Positions 16,175 through 25,750 of a stretch of 54,790 nucleotides of DNA are shown here, one piece after another (position 1 is the stretch's first letter; each line of letters opens with the position of its first letter). The notes beneath the pieces are model-generated. The model was not told the DNA's origin, made no database searches, and saw only the letters and a program-made list of their open reading frames with translations. The stretch covers positions 1 to 54,790 of the forward strand of contig JABIRI010000334.1 in assembly GCA_018667915.1 (NCBI GenBank), read 5' to 3'. The position numbers and the translations under genes are program-made. Origin of the DNA: Opitutaceae bacterium (lineage in GTDB: Bacteria; Verrucomicrobiota; Verrucomicrobiia; Opitutales; Opitutaceae).

Positions 16175-19069
16175 ATGAACAACCTCCGATCGCGTAAGAT
16201 CGCGTCCGGGGCTGCGCTTCTGCTCAGCCTATCCGGATTTGCCGTATCTACATTCGCGCAAGCGACCTCCGCTGAAGAAGAATCAGTGGAACTAGAAAAG
16301 TTCGTCGTAACGGGATCTTATATCCCTACGACCGAGACCTCGTTCTCTGCGGGCGTCTCGCCCGTCGTCAGACTCGACCGTCAAGTAATCGACCAAGTCG
16401 GCCTGACCACTGCGGCCGAACTCCTCCAAAAGATCACCGTCTCCAATGGTGGTTCGGTTCCGATCTCCAACAATGCCACGGGCTTCACCCCTGCCGGCAC
16501 TTCCACCTCCCTCCGTGGTCTTGGTCCGGAAGCTACCCTCGTGCTCATCAATGGCCGTCGGGTTGCTCCTTATCCTGTAGGCACGAGCGGCACGACTGCT
16601 TTTGTCGACCTCAACTCGATCCCGCTCGCCGCGGTTAACTCGATTGAAGTCCTCAAGGACGGTGCATCCGCTCTCTATGGTGCTGATGCGGTCGCTGGTG
16701 TGGTTAACATCAAAATGCGTCGTGGCATGGATGGCACGGAAATGAATGTGATGTATGGTAATACCACTACAGCAGATTCCTCCGAGTTCACCGCCTCCCT
16801 CATTACTGGTGCCCAAACGGATAAGGCCAGCGTCATGATCGGTTTCAACTACTATAAGAAGAACCCGATTTTTAATGCCGACCGTTCCTACTCGGAAGTT
16901 CCTCCGTTCTTGAGCTCGAATTCCAGCCCGCTGAATCTCGAGATCACTCGGGAAGCAGCCTTGGAAGCAGGCGTGCCAGCTAGCGCTCTTCCTGCTGGTG
17001 ACGATACGTTCTTTGCCGCCTCGCCAGCCGATGCGTCCAACGACGGTAACACCCCGGTGAACAACTACTTGTTCGGTCAGGGTCGCATTCATACCTTCAA
17101 TTTCAATCGTGACTCGATGGCCTACCCAATTCGTAAGAATAAGGGTATCTTCGCCTTCGGTGATCGTAAGATCTTCGATACCGAAAATATTTCGATTTAC
17201 GTCGATCTGTCTTATCAGAACACGTTCACGCAGAACGAACTGGCTCCTTCCGCTACCGGAAATTGGGGAAACCCTGGTGGTGTCGAGCTCGTAATTCCTG
17301 CTCGCACCGCCAACCCGTTGCCATTGCCTGACGGTCGCGCTCGCTCCGCGGTTGATGGTGCTTTCAATCCCTTCAATCCGTTCAACATAGATCTCACAGG
17401 CGGAACTCGCGCTCGTCTCTACGAGTTTGGTAATCGTATCTATGAGAGCGAAACCGACGCGTCGATGATCGCGTTTGGTATCAAGGGTGAGAATGTTTTC
17501 GACAAATGGAACTTCGACGCCACCTACAGCTATTCGGGCTTGGATGAGATCAGCCGCGGGACTTTGGTCTCGATCTCTCGTTTCAATCGCGTCGTGAATC
17601 AGAACGATCCGATCTTCGATCCCGCGAGTGATAGCTTCATCGGCACCACCACCCCTTATAACCCGTTCGGTTTCTGGGAAAACGAGATCGCCAACAACGC
17701 ATTGGTGAGCGATTTCGCTTTGGTTTAGCCTAAGGATCGTAACGAATCCGAGCTTCAGCTCTTCAGCTTCGTTGCTTCCACCGGTGAGCTCTTCGAAATG
17801 CCTGCGGGACTTGTTGGTTTCGCTTTCGGCGCCGATGCCCGCCAAGAGACCCTCGACCAATACCCTGACCTCTCCGGTCTATCGGGTGATATCATTGGTT
17901 CTTCCACGGCCGCTACGACCAACGCCCAACGTAAGATCGCTGGTTTCTTTGCTGAAGCTCAACTGCCGTTGCTCTCCGGTGTTGAAGGAGCCCACGTTCT
18001 TTCCGCTGACTTGGCCGTTCGCCACGAGAAGTTCTTCACTTCCGATGTCGACACCACTGTGCCAAAGATTGGCCTTCGTTGGCAGCCGCTTGACGAAACG
18101 CTGACCCTTCGCGCCTCTTGGTCCGAAGGATTCCGCGAGCCGTCCCTTTACGAGCGCTATGCCACTCCGACGGCTTCATTGACCGCTGTCACCGATCCGC
18201 GTGATGGTAGCCGCGAGCCTGAGCAAGATGTTACCTTCGCTGGTAACCGTCGTTTGGCGCCGGAAGAAACCTCCTACACCAACATCGGATTCGTCTGGTC
18301 TCCAAATAACGATACCCTCCGCGGTCTCACTCTCGGTGTTGATTACTGGGACATCACCCGCGAAGGCACGGTTGAGTCTTCCGCCCAAGATACGGTCAAC
18401 CGTTTCTTCGGTGTGGATCCCGATGGCGCTGCCGCTCCTGGCGGATTGCTGCCCGGTGAGAGCGTCGCTCTTGGAGCCAACGGATCGATCTTCCTCGTGA
18501 ACTCGGTATTCTTCAATGTCGGTGAAACGGACGCTTCAGGTTATGACTTCAGCGCGAATTACGTGTTGAACACCGACAACATGGGACGTTTCGAGTTCAA
18601 CGGTCTTGCGACTTGGCTCCAGAGCTATGATCGCGTGTTCACCGTTGGTGGCGCGGTCAACGATCTGATCGGCCAAGACGTAACCGGAACCGGTGACGAC
18701 TTCTACATCGAGTGGAAGGGACGCTTCTCCGTAGATTGGAGCTTCCGCGATTGGAGTGTCTACATTGGTGCTAATTACACCGGTGGATATGACGATGCCG
18801 ATTACATCCTCCCAGCATTCGATATCCTCGAATACCGTGGCGATGACACTTGGATCTTCGACGCTCAAGTCAGCTACAACTTCCGTGGCGATTACGGCCG
18901 CGCCGGTGCCCTCCTCAATGACACCAAGGTCACCTTGGGTGCCCGTAATCTGTTCGACCAAGATCCTCCTTTCGCTTCCGCGCTGTGGGGTAACTCGACT
19001 GGCTACCCTGGCTTCCTCTACAGCCCTGAAGGTCAGTTCGTCTACGTTTCTCTAAACAAGAAGCTCTGA
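16175..19069 (+). pseudogene. TonB-dependent receptor interrupted by an in-frame TAG (codon 518 of 965)
   Basis: A single frame encodes a full-length receptor of about 964 residues except for TAG at 17726-17728. It has a signal peptide (to about residue 29, FAQA), a TonB box/plug entry EEESVELEKFVVTGSYI, plug motifs TSLRGLGPEATLVLINGRRV and IEVLKDGASALYGADAVAGV, and a C-terminal barrel ending FVYVSLNKKL. Downstream of the TAG the barrel resumes at once (PKDRNESELQLFSFV, FEMPAGLVGFAFGADARQ). Codon choice is markedly biased towards codons such as CGT, GGT and TCC on both sides, unlike neighbours, suggesting high expression. The stop is therefore a recent mutation, an error, or read through. A perfect terminator follows. 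Confidence 0.88.
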
Positions 19070-19094
19070 TCTAGAGTCCGACTCTTTTAATTTC

Positions 19095-19128
19095 AGCGCC
19101 CACCGGTTTTCCGGTGGGCGCTTTTTTT
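19095..19128 (+). terminator. Rho-independent terminator of the second TonB receptor gene
   Basis: A perfect 12-bp stem (AGCGCCCACCGG / CCGGTGGGCGCT) with a TTTT loop is followed by a run of T residues, 25 bases after the receptor stop. Confidence 0.95.
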
Positions 19129-19164
19129 GTTTCGATTTTAAGGCCCTCGGGTAAGATTGAAGTC

Positions 19165-19731
19165 ATGAGGCAGCTTACCCTTTTTCTTCTGGGTGTCGTT
19201 TTGGCACCGCTCGCGATTGGCCAGTCTTTCGAAGATCAATTATCGTCGGCCGAGCAGGAAATGATCGGACTGGACAAGCTTACTATTTCGGAGCGTGCCG
19301 CTCTGTTTGAAGTCATTGAGCGCTACAAAAACACCGGTGTGACGGCTGCTGTTGCGGAAGTAGAAAACAAGGCCCAAGAGGAGAAAGCTCAGGCCGTTGC
19401 AGCGGCTGCGGTAGCTGCAGTTGATGATTACAAAAAGACTGAGGAACCCGGAATGGTGGCGAAGGCCCTGGAAGTTTTCAAAAAAGAGGAAGCCGATAGG
19501 CAGCGAGAACGCTTCACTAGCGTTATCGTGGGCAAGTTTCGGGGATGGGAGGGCAATACCTCGTTCCACTTAGAAAATGGCGAGGTTTGGCGGCAGACCA
19601 ACAATGACCGCTTTTATCCGAAAGCGGCGGAAAACGTGCCAGTGGCCATATACAAATCGGGCTCGGGATATTATCGCCTCCAGATCCTGGACGAAAAAAG
19701 TGCGTGGGTGACGGTGAAACGCGTTCGCTAG
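19165..19731 (+). CDS. Secreted hypothetical protein with coiled, Ala/Glu/Lys-rich middle
   Basis: The 188-residue product has a clear signal peptide (MRQLTLFLLGVVLAPLAIGQ). Residues about 60-110 are rich in Ala, Glu and Lys and probably helical (VENKAQEEKAQAVAAAAVAA). The C-terminal 70 residues (IVGKFRGWEGNTSFHLENGE then VWRQTNN) look like a small beta domain seen in some periplasmic proteins, by general resemblance only. An upstream in-frame ATG at 19114 lies inside the preceding terminator, so 19165 is preferred. No family name is assigned; function unknown. Confidence 0.75.
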   Translation: MRQLTLFLLGVVLAPLAIGQSFEDQLSSAEQEMIGLDKLTISERAALFEVIERYKNTGVTAAVAEVENKAQEEKAQAVAAAAVAAVDDYKKTEEPGMVAKALEVFKKEEADRQRERFTSVIVGKFRGWEGNTSFHLENGEVWRQTNNDRFYPKAAENVPVAIYKSGSGYYRLQILDEKSAWVTVKRVR

Positions 19732-19751
19732 GAAAACGCTGATTGTAACTC

Positions 19752-19810
19752 ACGTAGTGCCGCGCTTCAGCCGGCACTGAGAGCCGGCCGGCTAAAGCGC
19801 GGCGCTACGT
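19752..19810. repeat. REP-like 24-bp-arm palindrome
   Basis: Arms beginning ACGTAGTGCCGCGCTT and ending AAGCGCGGCGCTACGT pair over 24 positions with only two non-Watson-Crick pairs (both G-U compatible), around an 11-base centre. It lies in the 312-base gap (19732-20043) after the secreted protein gene and before the end of the GH20-like gene. The rest of that gap contains no convincing gene. The shared GTAG...CTAC ends resemble the element at 8535-8614. Confidence 0.65.
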
Positions 19811-20043
19811 CATCTGAAAGCCTGTCCGACCGGCTTTGCGGTGGGTGGGTCGGGACTTCCGCCTGCTTTTCCATTGCCTTGGGAAACGCTGAAAGATGTG
19901 TTTTTGCGGGAGTCAGCATATATGGAAGAAGCCTCGGCGAACCCGAGCGATATCCTCTTAGTAGTTTTGCTGCTCCGAAAACCGAGGTCGGCGATCCCGG
20001 CTGTGACAACATCGCTCAACTTTGTCGTTAAATCAGCGTTTCG

Positions 20044-21972
20044 CTAGTCCTTTGCAGTGTCGAAATCGAGCGCGAGTTCGGCGTTGTTTTTGGTCCATTC
20101 TAGATTCAACCATCCGCAGGCTGGGGCGGTGGTGCCCAACCGTTTCCGGGTCGCAATTCTCCAGCTCCGATTACTTCGAGTGACCAGCCCATCGGTAAGT
20201 TTGACCTGGCTGATGGCAACCTCTCCCACGCCGCGAAGTGCGATACGCAGGGGAAGCTCCACATATGCAATCGGCACGGACCAAGGACGTTTGATTTGCG
20301 AGCGTGGTTGGGCCGAGAGACTGCGGAACTCAATGGTGTGACGTTGGCGAAGATCGATCCATTCGCCGGATTCGTTTTGTTGTTGAATCACCACTGCGTT
20401 GGCTGCGGGACGCGTTGCGTGCACCGTCAGACAAAGTTGCCAGCGGCCGGCGATTGGCGAGGCCTCCAGTAGTTTTTCGGGATTACGAACTACCGCACTT
20501 AACCAGCGTTTCCATGCTTTGAGTTTTTGTTGATCCGCATCGATGATCCGATGATTCGCGCTGCATACATTTCGTTTTCGCGTCAGATCGTTCAACGCGG
20601 AAGCCGCTTGTTTACCTCGAATAATCTGTTGCTCGAATGCACGCGTCGCTTTCTGCATGCGCGCAAATAGATCCTTCAGCTTGGTTCGTTTTTTACGCTG
20701 CCAAAGTCGCCGGGCTTTGAGGACATCATCAGATGATGCTCGGACGAAATGTTCCCGTTCCGATAGATAGAGCCGCCACACCAAACTGCGTTTCAGTGGT
20801 TCAGAAATCTTGCGCTCAATCGCTCGCTTGAAGAATCGCGTTTCCGCTGCGGCGCGGGCGGAGCCTCCGTCGCCGTGAGCGGTATCCCAGAACTCGTTAC
20901 GCTCGGCGCGCGCGTAGCCGGCGAAAGCGCGATCATCGCAGGCCAGGGCGAGATGGGCCTGAGAGGCGGCGTTTTTACTTCCGTGAACTCTCTCGAAACC
21001 TCGCCGAAGCAGGGTGCTCGCATCGGTTGCATCGCCCTCGAGCCAGAGTCCGGCGATGGCGGCATCGACGATGGTGGTCATCTCGGGGGTGAGGTGATTT
21101 GCCTCCCAGGAAGAAACGAGAAACCCGTGCGCCCCGGTGCGTTTGCAGCGGTTCCACCAAGAGACGGCGTTAGCGAGACGTTCGCCGAAGACGGGGAGGG
21201 GTTCGTGACGAAATGCCCCGTTCATCGGACAGCCCCAGTATTCGATCCCTTGGGCTGCCAACGCGGGGGCCAGATTGTATTCGGCAAAGTTGTAGAGTTC
21301 GAAGCGTGGATGCCGTCTGAATGCATGGTAATACCAATCGTAGGCCATTATCCCTGCCGGAAGTTGCGGGATGGCTTCGGGCAATAGAATCAACATGTCG
21401 GCCCAAATGGCGGTCTCCAGTCCGTGAGATTTGGCCAACCGGTGGAGCTGGTTCACCCACTGTGCGAAATATGAGGCGAGCCCGACTTTTTCTATTTCGC
21501 GCCGGCTGCGGGGGTGTTTCCCGAGATGAAATGATTCATCCAGACCGAAGTGAATCTTCCCGGCAGTGCATAGTGGCGCGAGGTCGGTCACCAGTTTTTC
21601 GGCGACGGCAAGTGCTTGAGGGTGACTGGGGCAGATTTGCCCAACGGGTAGGGCGGCTCCGTCGGAACCGCGGAGCTCGTTCAGGTCGCGCCACGGGTCG
21701 GTTTTGATAAGGTATTGGGTGTGGCCTAAAAGGTTCGCGATCGGGACCACCTTGATTCCGCAATCCGTCGCCGCGGAGACCAGCTGTTTGAATTGTTTCC
21801 ATGAGTAGGCATCCCGCCGAGCGACTCCCGGCAGGCTGGGGTAATCCACGGCGTCTTCGAGGTGTAGATGTAGCTCTTGATAGCCCCATCGGGCGTAGCT
21901 TGGGAGTTGGGCGAGCAACCAGTCGAGGCGTTCGACTTGGCGAGCAAGGTCCCATTGGAAGGCGCGAATCAT
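20044..21972 (-). CDS. Glycoside hydrolase family 20-like protein (putative beta-N-acetylhexosaminidase)
   Basis: This 642-residue protein has a GH20-type TIM barrel in its first 350 residues. YQELHLHLEDA is an early barrel strand, IANLLGHTQYLIK matches the family's GH motif, and HFGLDESF at residues 141-148 carries the Asp-Glu pair (D145-E146) equivalent to the GH20 catalytic dyad. No signal peptide is visible, so a cytoplasmic role, for instance on imported amino-sugar oligomers, is possible. The basic C-terminal half (400-640) has no recognised domain. It lies 61 bases downstream of tal, past a terminator. Confidence 0.8.
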   Translation of the reverse strand: MIRAFQWDLARQVERLDWLLAQLPSYARWGYQELHLHLEDAVDYPSLPGVARRDAYSWKQFKQLVSAATDCGIKVVPIANLLGHTQYLIKTDPWRDLNELRGSDGAALPVGQICPSHPQALAVAEKLVTDLAPLCTAGKIHFGLDESFHLGKHPRSRREIEKVGLASYFAQWVNQLHRLAKSHGLETAIWADMLILLPEAIPQLPAGIMAYDWYYHAFRRHPRFELYNFAEYNLAPALAAQGIEYWGCPMNGAFRHEPLPVFGERLANAVSWWNRCKRTGAHGFLVSSWEANHLTPEMTTIVDAAIAGLWLEGDATDASTLLRRGFERVHGSKNAASQAHLALACDDRAFAGYARAERNEFWDTAHGDGGSARAAAETRFFKRAIERKISEPLKRSLVWRLYLSEREHFVRASSDDVLKARRLWQRKKRTKLKDLFARMQKATRAFEQQIIRGKQAASALNDLTRKRNVCSANHRIIDADQQKLKAWKRWLSAVVRNPEKLLEASPIAGRWQLCLTVHATRPAANAVVIQQQNESGEWIDLRQRHTIEFRSLSAQPRSQIKRPWSVPIAYVELPLRIALRGVGEVAISQVKLTDGLVTRSNRSWRIATRKRLGTTAPACGWLNLEWTKNNAELALDFDTAKD

Positions 21973-21980
21973 GACGGTAA

Positions 21981-22006
21981 AAGAAAAGCCGGGCGGGTGC
22001 CCGGCT
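21981..22006 (-). terminator. Rho-independent terminator after transaldolase
   Basis: On the minus strand AGCCGGGC, a four-base loop and GCCCGGCT form a perfect 8-bp stem followed by TTTTCTT. It separates tal from the GH20-like gene, whose ATG is only about ten bases further on. Confidence 0.85.
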
Positions 22007-22033
22007 GAAAAGGAGAAATCGACTGAATGCGAT

Positions 22034-22978
22034 TTAGCCGATGCGATCGGCGATGAGCTTTTCGAGCTTCACGATGTCGGCCGCAAAATTACGGATACCT
22101 TCGGCGGTCTTTTCGGTGGCCATCGCATCCTCGTTCAAGGCGAGTCGGAAGGCTTTCTCGTCCAGGGAGATTTGGGTGAGTTCGATTGCGTCGGCATTGG
22201 TGGGATCCAGTTTTCTTTCCACCACGCCATCGTTTTCCGAAAGCTCCTGCAACAAGGCGGGGGAGATCGTCAGCAGGTCGCAGCCGGCCAGTTCCAAAAT
22301 TTCGCCGGTGTTGCGAAAACTCGCTCCCATGACCTCGGTCTTGTAGCCGAATTTTTTGTAGTAGTTGTAGATCTCGGTGACGGAAATCACGCCGGGATCG
22401 GCCGCGCCCTCGTAGTTCTCGCCGGTTGCTTTTTTGTGCCAGTCGAGGATGCGCCCGACAAAGGGGGAAATGAGCTGCACCTTGGCTTCGGCACAGGCGA
22501 CGGCTTGAGCAAAAGAGAACAGCAGCGTGAGGTTACAATGGATGCCCTCTTGCTCGAGAATTTCGGCGGCTTTGATTCCCTCCCAGGTGGAAGCGATTTT
22601 GATCAGCACACGGTCTTTCGAGGTGCCTTCTTTTTCGTAGAGCGCGATGAGACCGTGGGCGCGTTCCACCGTGCCCGTGGTATCGAAGGAAAGGCGGGCA
22701 TCCACTTCGCTGGAAACCCGTCCCGGGACGATGGCGAGAATCGCTTTACCAAAGGTAACGAGAAGCCGGTCGATGATCGCATCCATGGAGGCGCCTTCGC
22801 CTGCGGCGCTGATGGCCTCGTCAACGAGTGCGGAATAGTTGGGGGATGCGGCCGCTTTTAGGATGAGAGACGGATTGGTCGTCGCATCCTGAGGCGTGAA
22901 AGCTTTCATGCTTTCGAAGTCGCCGGTGTCAGCGACCACCGTGGTGAGGGCCTTGAGTTGATCGAGTTGGTTAACCAT
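22034..22978 (-). CDS. tal: Transaldolase
   Basis: The 314-residue enzyme matches the TalA/TalB subfamily. [10 protein letters not shown] at residues 31-40 and [14 protein letters not shown] with the Schiff-base lysine K127 are diagnostic, and [10 protein letters not shown] is the phosphate-binding region. It transfers dihydroxyacetone units between sugar phosphates in the non-oxidative pentose phosphate pathway. The gene begins 17 bases after the stop of the nucleotidyltransferase gene and is probably cotranscribed with it. Confidence 0.97.
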   Translation of the reverse strand: MVNQLDQLKALTTVVADTGDFESMKAFTPQDATTNPSLILKAAASPNYSALVDEAISAAGEGASMDAIIDRLLVTFGKAILAIVPGRVSSEVDARLSFDTTGTVERAHGLIALYEKEGTSKDRVLIKIASTWEGIKAAEILEQEGIHCNLTLLFSFAQAVACAEAKVQLISPFVGRILDWHKKATGENYEGAADPGVISVTEIYNYYKKFGYKTEVMGASFRNTGEILELAGCDLLTISPALLQELSENDGVVERKLDPTNADAIELTQISLDEKAFRLALNEDAMATEKTAEGIRNFAADIVKLEKLIADRIG

Positions 22979-22995
22979 GAGACCCGGACCTTACC

Positions 22996-24396
22996 TCAGT
23001 TGGGTCGGTTCTTCAAATGGCAATCCAACCAATCGAGCGCGCCGGTAATGTCTTCGAAATCGCCGTTGATTTGGGCCTCGTAGGCCTCGGCGAGGATTTT
23101 GCTGAAAACGGGACCGGGCGAAAGCTGCGCATCGATCAAATGACGACCTTGCAATAAGGGGGGCGGGGCCTGCGCGGCGACCGCGAGTGACGCGGCTTTC
23201 TCCGCAATCAACGCGATACGGGTGAGTGTCTCAGGATCCTCGCGCGGAGGCCTGCCGCAGCAATCGGCCCGCATCACCGCGAGTAAGTCTTTGATGCTGG
23301 CAGGGGCCAGTTTGCGGGCGAGACGTCTGATCTGAGGATCGGAAGGCTCATTCTTTCCCGAGTCATGATGCGCCAAATGGTATTGAACCAACGGTTTAGC
23401 GATTGGGGCGATTCGCAGAGGTGCCCCGATTCGCTGCAGGAATCTATCGGTAGGCTCGAGTCCAGCTACGGCGTGGCGTGGGCTTGTCCAACGCATGCGC
23501 CCGTGTTTCTCGACACGTTCGGTGGTCTTGGGCTTGCCAAAATCGTGGGCGAGCACGGCGAACGTGAGATTTTGGCGACGTTCTGCATCCGAATCGATCC
23601 AGTCGGAGTCTTCCACCAATGCGTCGAGGCAATGAGAAGTGTGCACATAAACATCGCCCTCGGGGTGCCACTCCGGCTCCTGTTCGACTCCCCGGAGTGC
23701 ATCGATTTCGGGGAAATGTTCGATCCAGCCCGTCTGCTCGAGCACCTTGAGTCCTTGGGAGGGCTTCGTGCTTTTCGTCGCCCATTTTTCCCATTCTCCC
23801 CAGATTCGCTCATGGGGCAGATCGGAGTAGTCCGCGACGATCGTGCGGCAAAGTTCGGCGGTTTCAGGCGCCAGTTCAAATTCGAGGCGAGCGGCGAGTT
23901 GCATGGCCCGCAAAACGCGGAGCGGATCCTCGACAAAGGCGGGACTGGTATGGCGCAGGGTTTTATGGCGGAGGTCTGCTTGTCCGTTGTAAGGGTCGAT
24001 CAGCCTCTGGGTGAAAGGATCCCATGCGATGGCGTTGATCGTAAAATCGCGACGCGAGGCGGCCGCGGTATCGCTGAGATGGGGGTCTGGAGCGATTTTG
24101 AAACCGCGATGACCTGATCCGGTTTTGGATTCACGCCGGGGGAGCGAGAAATCGTAGTTCGTGCCACGCAGGTTCAGTTTAATGGTCCCAAAAGAACGAC
24201 CTACTACGTCGGTTGATCCGAAGGGAGCCAATACGTCGAGCAACGAATCGAATGATGCTTCGCCCACCTCGATATCAATATCGCCAGACGGGCGCCCCAG
24301 GAGAGCATCGCGCACACACCCCCCAACGAGGCGAGGCCGTCCGATGGCGCGGACCGCTTCCAGAACGGCCGGTAGCTTTTCGGGAAGATCAATCAT
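22996..24396 (-). CDS. CCA tRNA nucleotidyltransferase / poly(A) polymerase family protein with HD domain
   Basis: From the ATG at 24396 the protein is 466 residues. The head domain has RLVGGCVRDALLGRPSGDID, the GG...RD...D-x-D metal and NTP motif of class II nucleotidyltransferases, and SRRDFTINAIAWD. EDPLRVLRAMQLAARLEF is the conserved RNA-binding block. An HD domain follows (VHTSHCLDALVEDS; LAHDFGKPKTTER). Members repair tRNA CCA ends or polyadenylate RNA; sequence alone does not separate these. Its start overlaps the DUF423 stop by eight bases. Both tRNAs in this window encode their own CCA, which fits a repair role. Confidence 0.9.
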   Translation of the reverse strand: MIDLPEKLPAVLEAVRAIGRPRLVGGCVRDALLGRPSGDIDIEVGEASFDSLLDVLAPFGSTDVVGRSFGTIKLNLRGTNYDFSLPRRESKTGSGHRGFKIAPDPHLSDTAAASRRDFTINAIAWDPFTQRLIDPYNGQADLRHKTLRHTSPAFVEDPLRVLRAMQLAARLEFELAPETAELCRTIVADYSDLPHERIWGEWEKWATKSTKPSQGLKVLEQTGWIEHFPEIDALRGVEQEPEWHPEGDVYVHTSHCLDALVEDSDWIDSDAERRQNLTFAVLAHDFGKPKTTERVEKHGRMRWTSPRHAVAGLEPTDRFLQRIGAPLRIAPIAKPLVQYHLAHHDSGKNEPSDPQIRRLARKLAPASIKDLLAVMRADCCGRPPREDPETLTRIALIAEKAASLAVAAQAPPPLLQGRHLIDAQLSPGPVFSKILAEAYEAQINGDFEDITGALDWLDCHLKNRPN

Positions 24397-24784
24397 CTGC
24401 AGTGGATGATGAATTAATCCAAGCGGCACGAGCGGCGATTAACCAACCGACGATGAACGCCAACCCGCCGAGCGGAGTGATGGGGCCCAACCACCGCGGG
24501 CCGCCGAGGGATAACCCGTAGAGCGATCCGCTGAACAAAAATATTCCGATCAACCAAGCAAAGGCTGACTTTACGAGTAAAGGTGAGTGCCGGGTAGCCC
24601 CCGAAAGCGCCGCCCATGCCGCGAGACCGTGGATGAGTTGATAAAATACGGCCGTCTTCCACGTCTCGGTCGTGCCGTGAACCAATAAGGTTTCCTTGAG
24701 CGCGTGCGCCCCAAATGCACCGAGGGCGACCCCCCCCGCTGTCAGTAACGCGGCATAAAATGTAATTTTGTTCACTTTCATCAC
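24389..24784 (-). CDS. DUF423 family membrane protein
   Basis: This 131-residue protein has four hydrophobic segments. The motif GGVALGAFGAHALKE near the N-terminus and GSLYGLSLGGPRWLGPITPLGG near residue 85 are characteristic of DUF423 (YgdD-like). Function of the family is unknown. A second ATG one codon downstream is an equally good start. It heads the minus-strand group with the nucleotidyltransferase and tal. Confidence 0.9.
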   Translation of the reverse strand: MMKVNKITFYAALLTAGGVALGAFGAHALKETLLVHGTTETWKTAVFYQLIHGLAAWAALSGATRHSPLLVKSAFAWLIGIFLFSGSLYGLSLGGPRWLGPITPLGGLAFIVGWLIAARAAWINSSSTADD

Positions 24785-24859
24785 AGAGTTGGCCCGAAGG
24801 CTGCTGCTTCCCGTTTGTTCTTTGGGATTAGGTAGGTTTTAGAATTTGTGGAAACGTCC

Positions 24860-24874
24860 ATGAATAATATTCAT
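24860..24874. promoter_or_regulatory. 15-bp AT-rich palindrome upstream of the TorF porin gene
   Basis: ATGAATA and TATTCAT arms flank one base, about 65 bases upstream of the porin ATG and 76 bases before DUF423. It fits a dimeric regulator site shared by the divergent genes; no regulator family can be named. Confidence 0.35.
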
Positions 24875-24939
24875 CTTATCTGACTAGCCGATAATCGGGT
24901 CCGACGAACTAACCAAGTAACTACAGACTACTACTACAA

Positions 24940-25623
24940 ATGAAGAAAATTGCTGCTATTATCCTCGCTGCCGCTGTGTGGGGCGCGAACCTAAGTGCTC
25001 AGGAGGATTCCTCCTACTCCATTACGATGGATTTCCCTTATGTCACGGAATACGTGTTCCGCGGAGTTGGCCTCGCTGAGGACTCCATTCAACCTTCCAT
25101 TGAATACGCTACCGGTGACTTTTATGCCGGCGTCTGGTCAAGTAACCCGGTTGTCGGGAGCATTGAGAACGAATTCGATTTCTACCTCGGTTACGGCTGG
25201 GCTTTGAATGACACTTGGGCCGTTGATGCCGGAGGCACCTACTATTATTATCCTGAGTTGCCGAGCGGAAGCTCCACCTTCGAGCCTTTCGTAGGTGTCG
25301 CTGGTGATTTTGGCGGTGGATTCAGTGGTTCCGGTTATTTCTACCACGACCTCGATCTCGAGGCTTCGACCTTCCAATTTGATTTGGCCTATAGCGTTGA
25401 AATGTCCGACACCTCGAGTTTAGACATTGGTGGTAATTTCGGATTCGTAAGTGCTGATGGTGGAGGAGATTACAACTACTACGGTCTGACCGCTACCCTT
25501 AACTATACGCTCAATGATGTAGCTGGGTCCTACTTGGGTATCGCTTATGCCGATAACGACATCGGCGCCGGCACCGAAGACGAGTTCATCTACTTCATCG
25601 CTGGTTTGAGCATCGGATTCTGA
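24940..25623 (+). CDS. TorF family putative porin
   Basis: The 227-residue protein begins with a signal peptide (MKKIAAIILAAAVWGANLSAQ). The mature N-terminus (ITMDFPYVTEYVFRGVGLAE) is the TorF/Gcw_chp signature, with aromatic-rich alternating beta strands continuing to a terminal phenylalanine (AGLSIGF), as in outer-membrane barrels. Such proteins are presumed outer-membrane channels; the solute is unknown. It is monocistronic with its own terminator. Codon choice is biased as in highly expressed genes. Confidence 0.88.
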   Translation: MKKIAAIILAAAVWGANLSAQEDSSYSITMDFPYVTEYVFRGVGLAEDSIQPSIEYATGDFYAGVWSSNPVVGSIENEFDFYLGYGWALNDTWAVDAGGTYYYYPELPSGSSTFEPFVGVAGDFGGGFSGSGYFYHDLDLEASTFQFDLAYSVEMSDTSSLDIGGNFGFVSADGGGDYNYYGLTATLNYTLNDVAGSYLGIAYADNDIGAGTEDEFIYFIAGLSIGF

Positions 25624-25650
25624 TCCCACGCAAAAAAAACATCTTTCGAA

Positions 25651-25689
25651 ATCCCGTCCCCGCTCAGGCGTGGGGGCGGGATTTTTTTT
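25651..25689 (+). terminator. Rho-independent terminator after the TorF porin gene
   Basis: ATCCCGTCCCC pairs with GGGGGCGGGAT (11 bp, one G-U), followed by eight T residues, about 27 bases after the porin stop codon. Confidence 0.9.
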
Positions 25690-25750
25690 AGTCTTTTCAA
25701 ATGCAGGTTGACACCCCCTCAGCAAAACTTAGCAATCAGCCCCTTTTCCC

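Noticed and set aside
16292-17860. Long open frame (522 codons) antisense to the second TonB receptor
   Set aside because: It mirrors the strong codon bias of the receptor on the other strand, has no recognisable domain, and overlaps a clearly conserved gene completely.
9372-19069. Recoding of TAG as a sense codon throughout the genome
   Set aside because: Many intact genes here (purE, purK, mocA-like, GH20-like, argD, carB and YfgM-like) end in TAG at the expected length, so TAG is a normal stop.
19841-20047. Small plus-strand frame after the secreted protein gene
   Set aside because: No ribosome binding site, biased composition or domain; it lies in a gap next to a palindromic repeat and its end overlaps the GH20-like gene.
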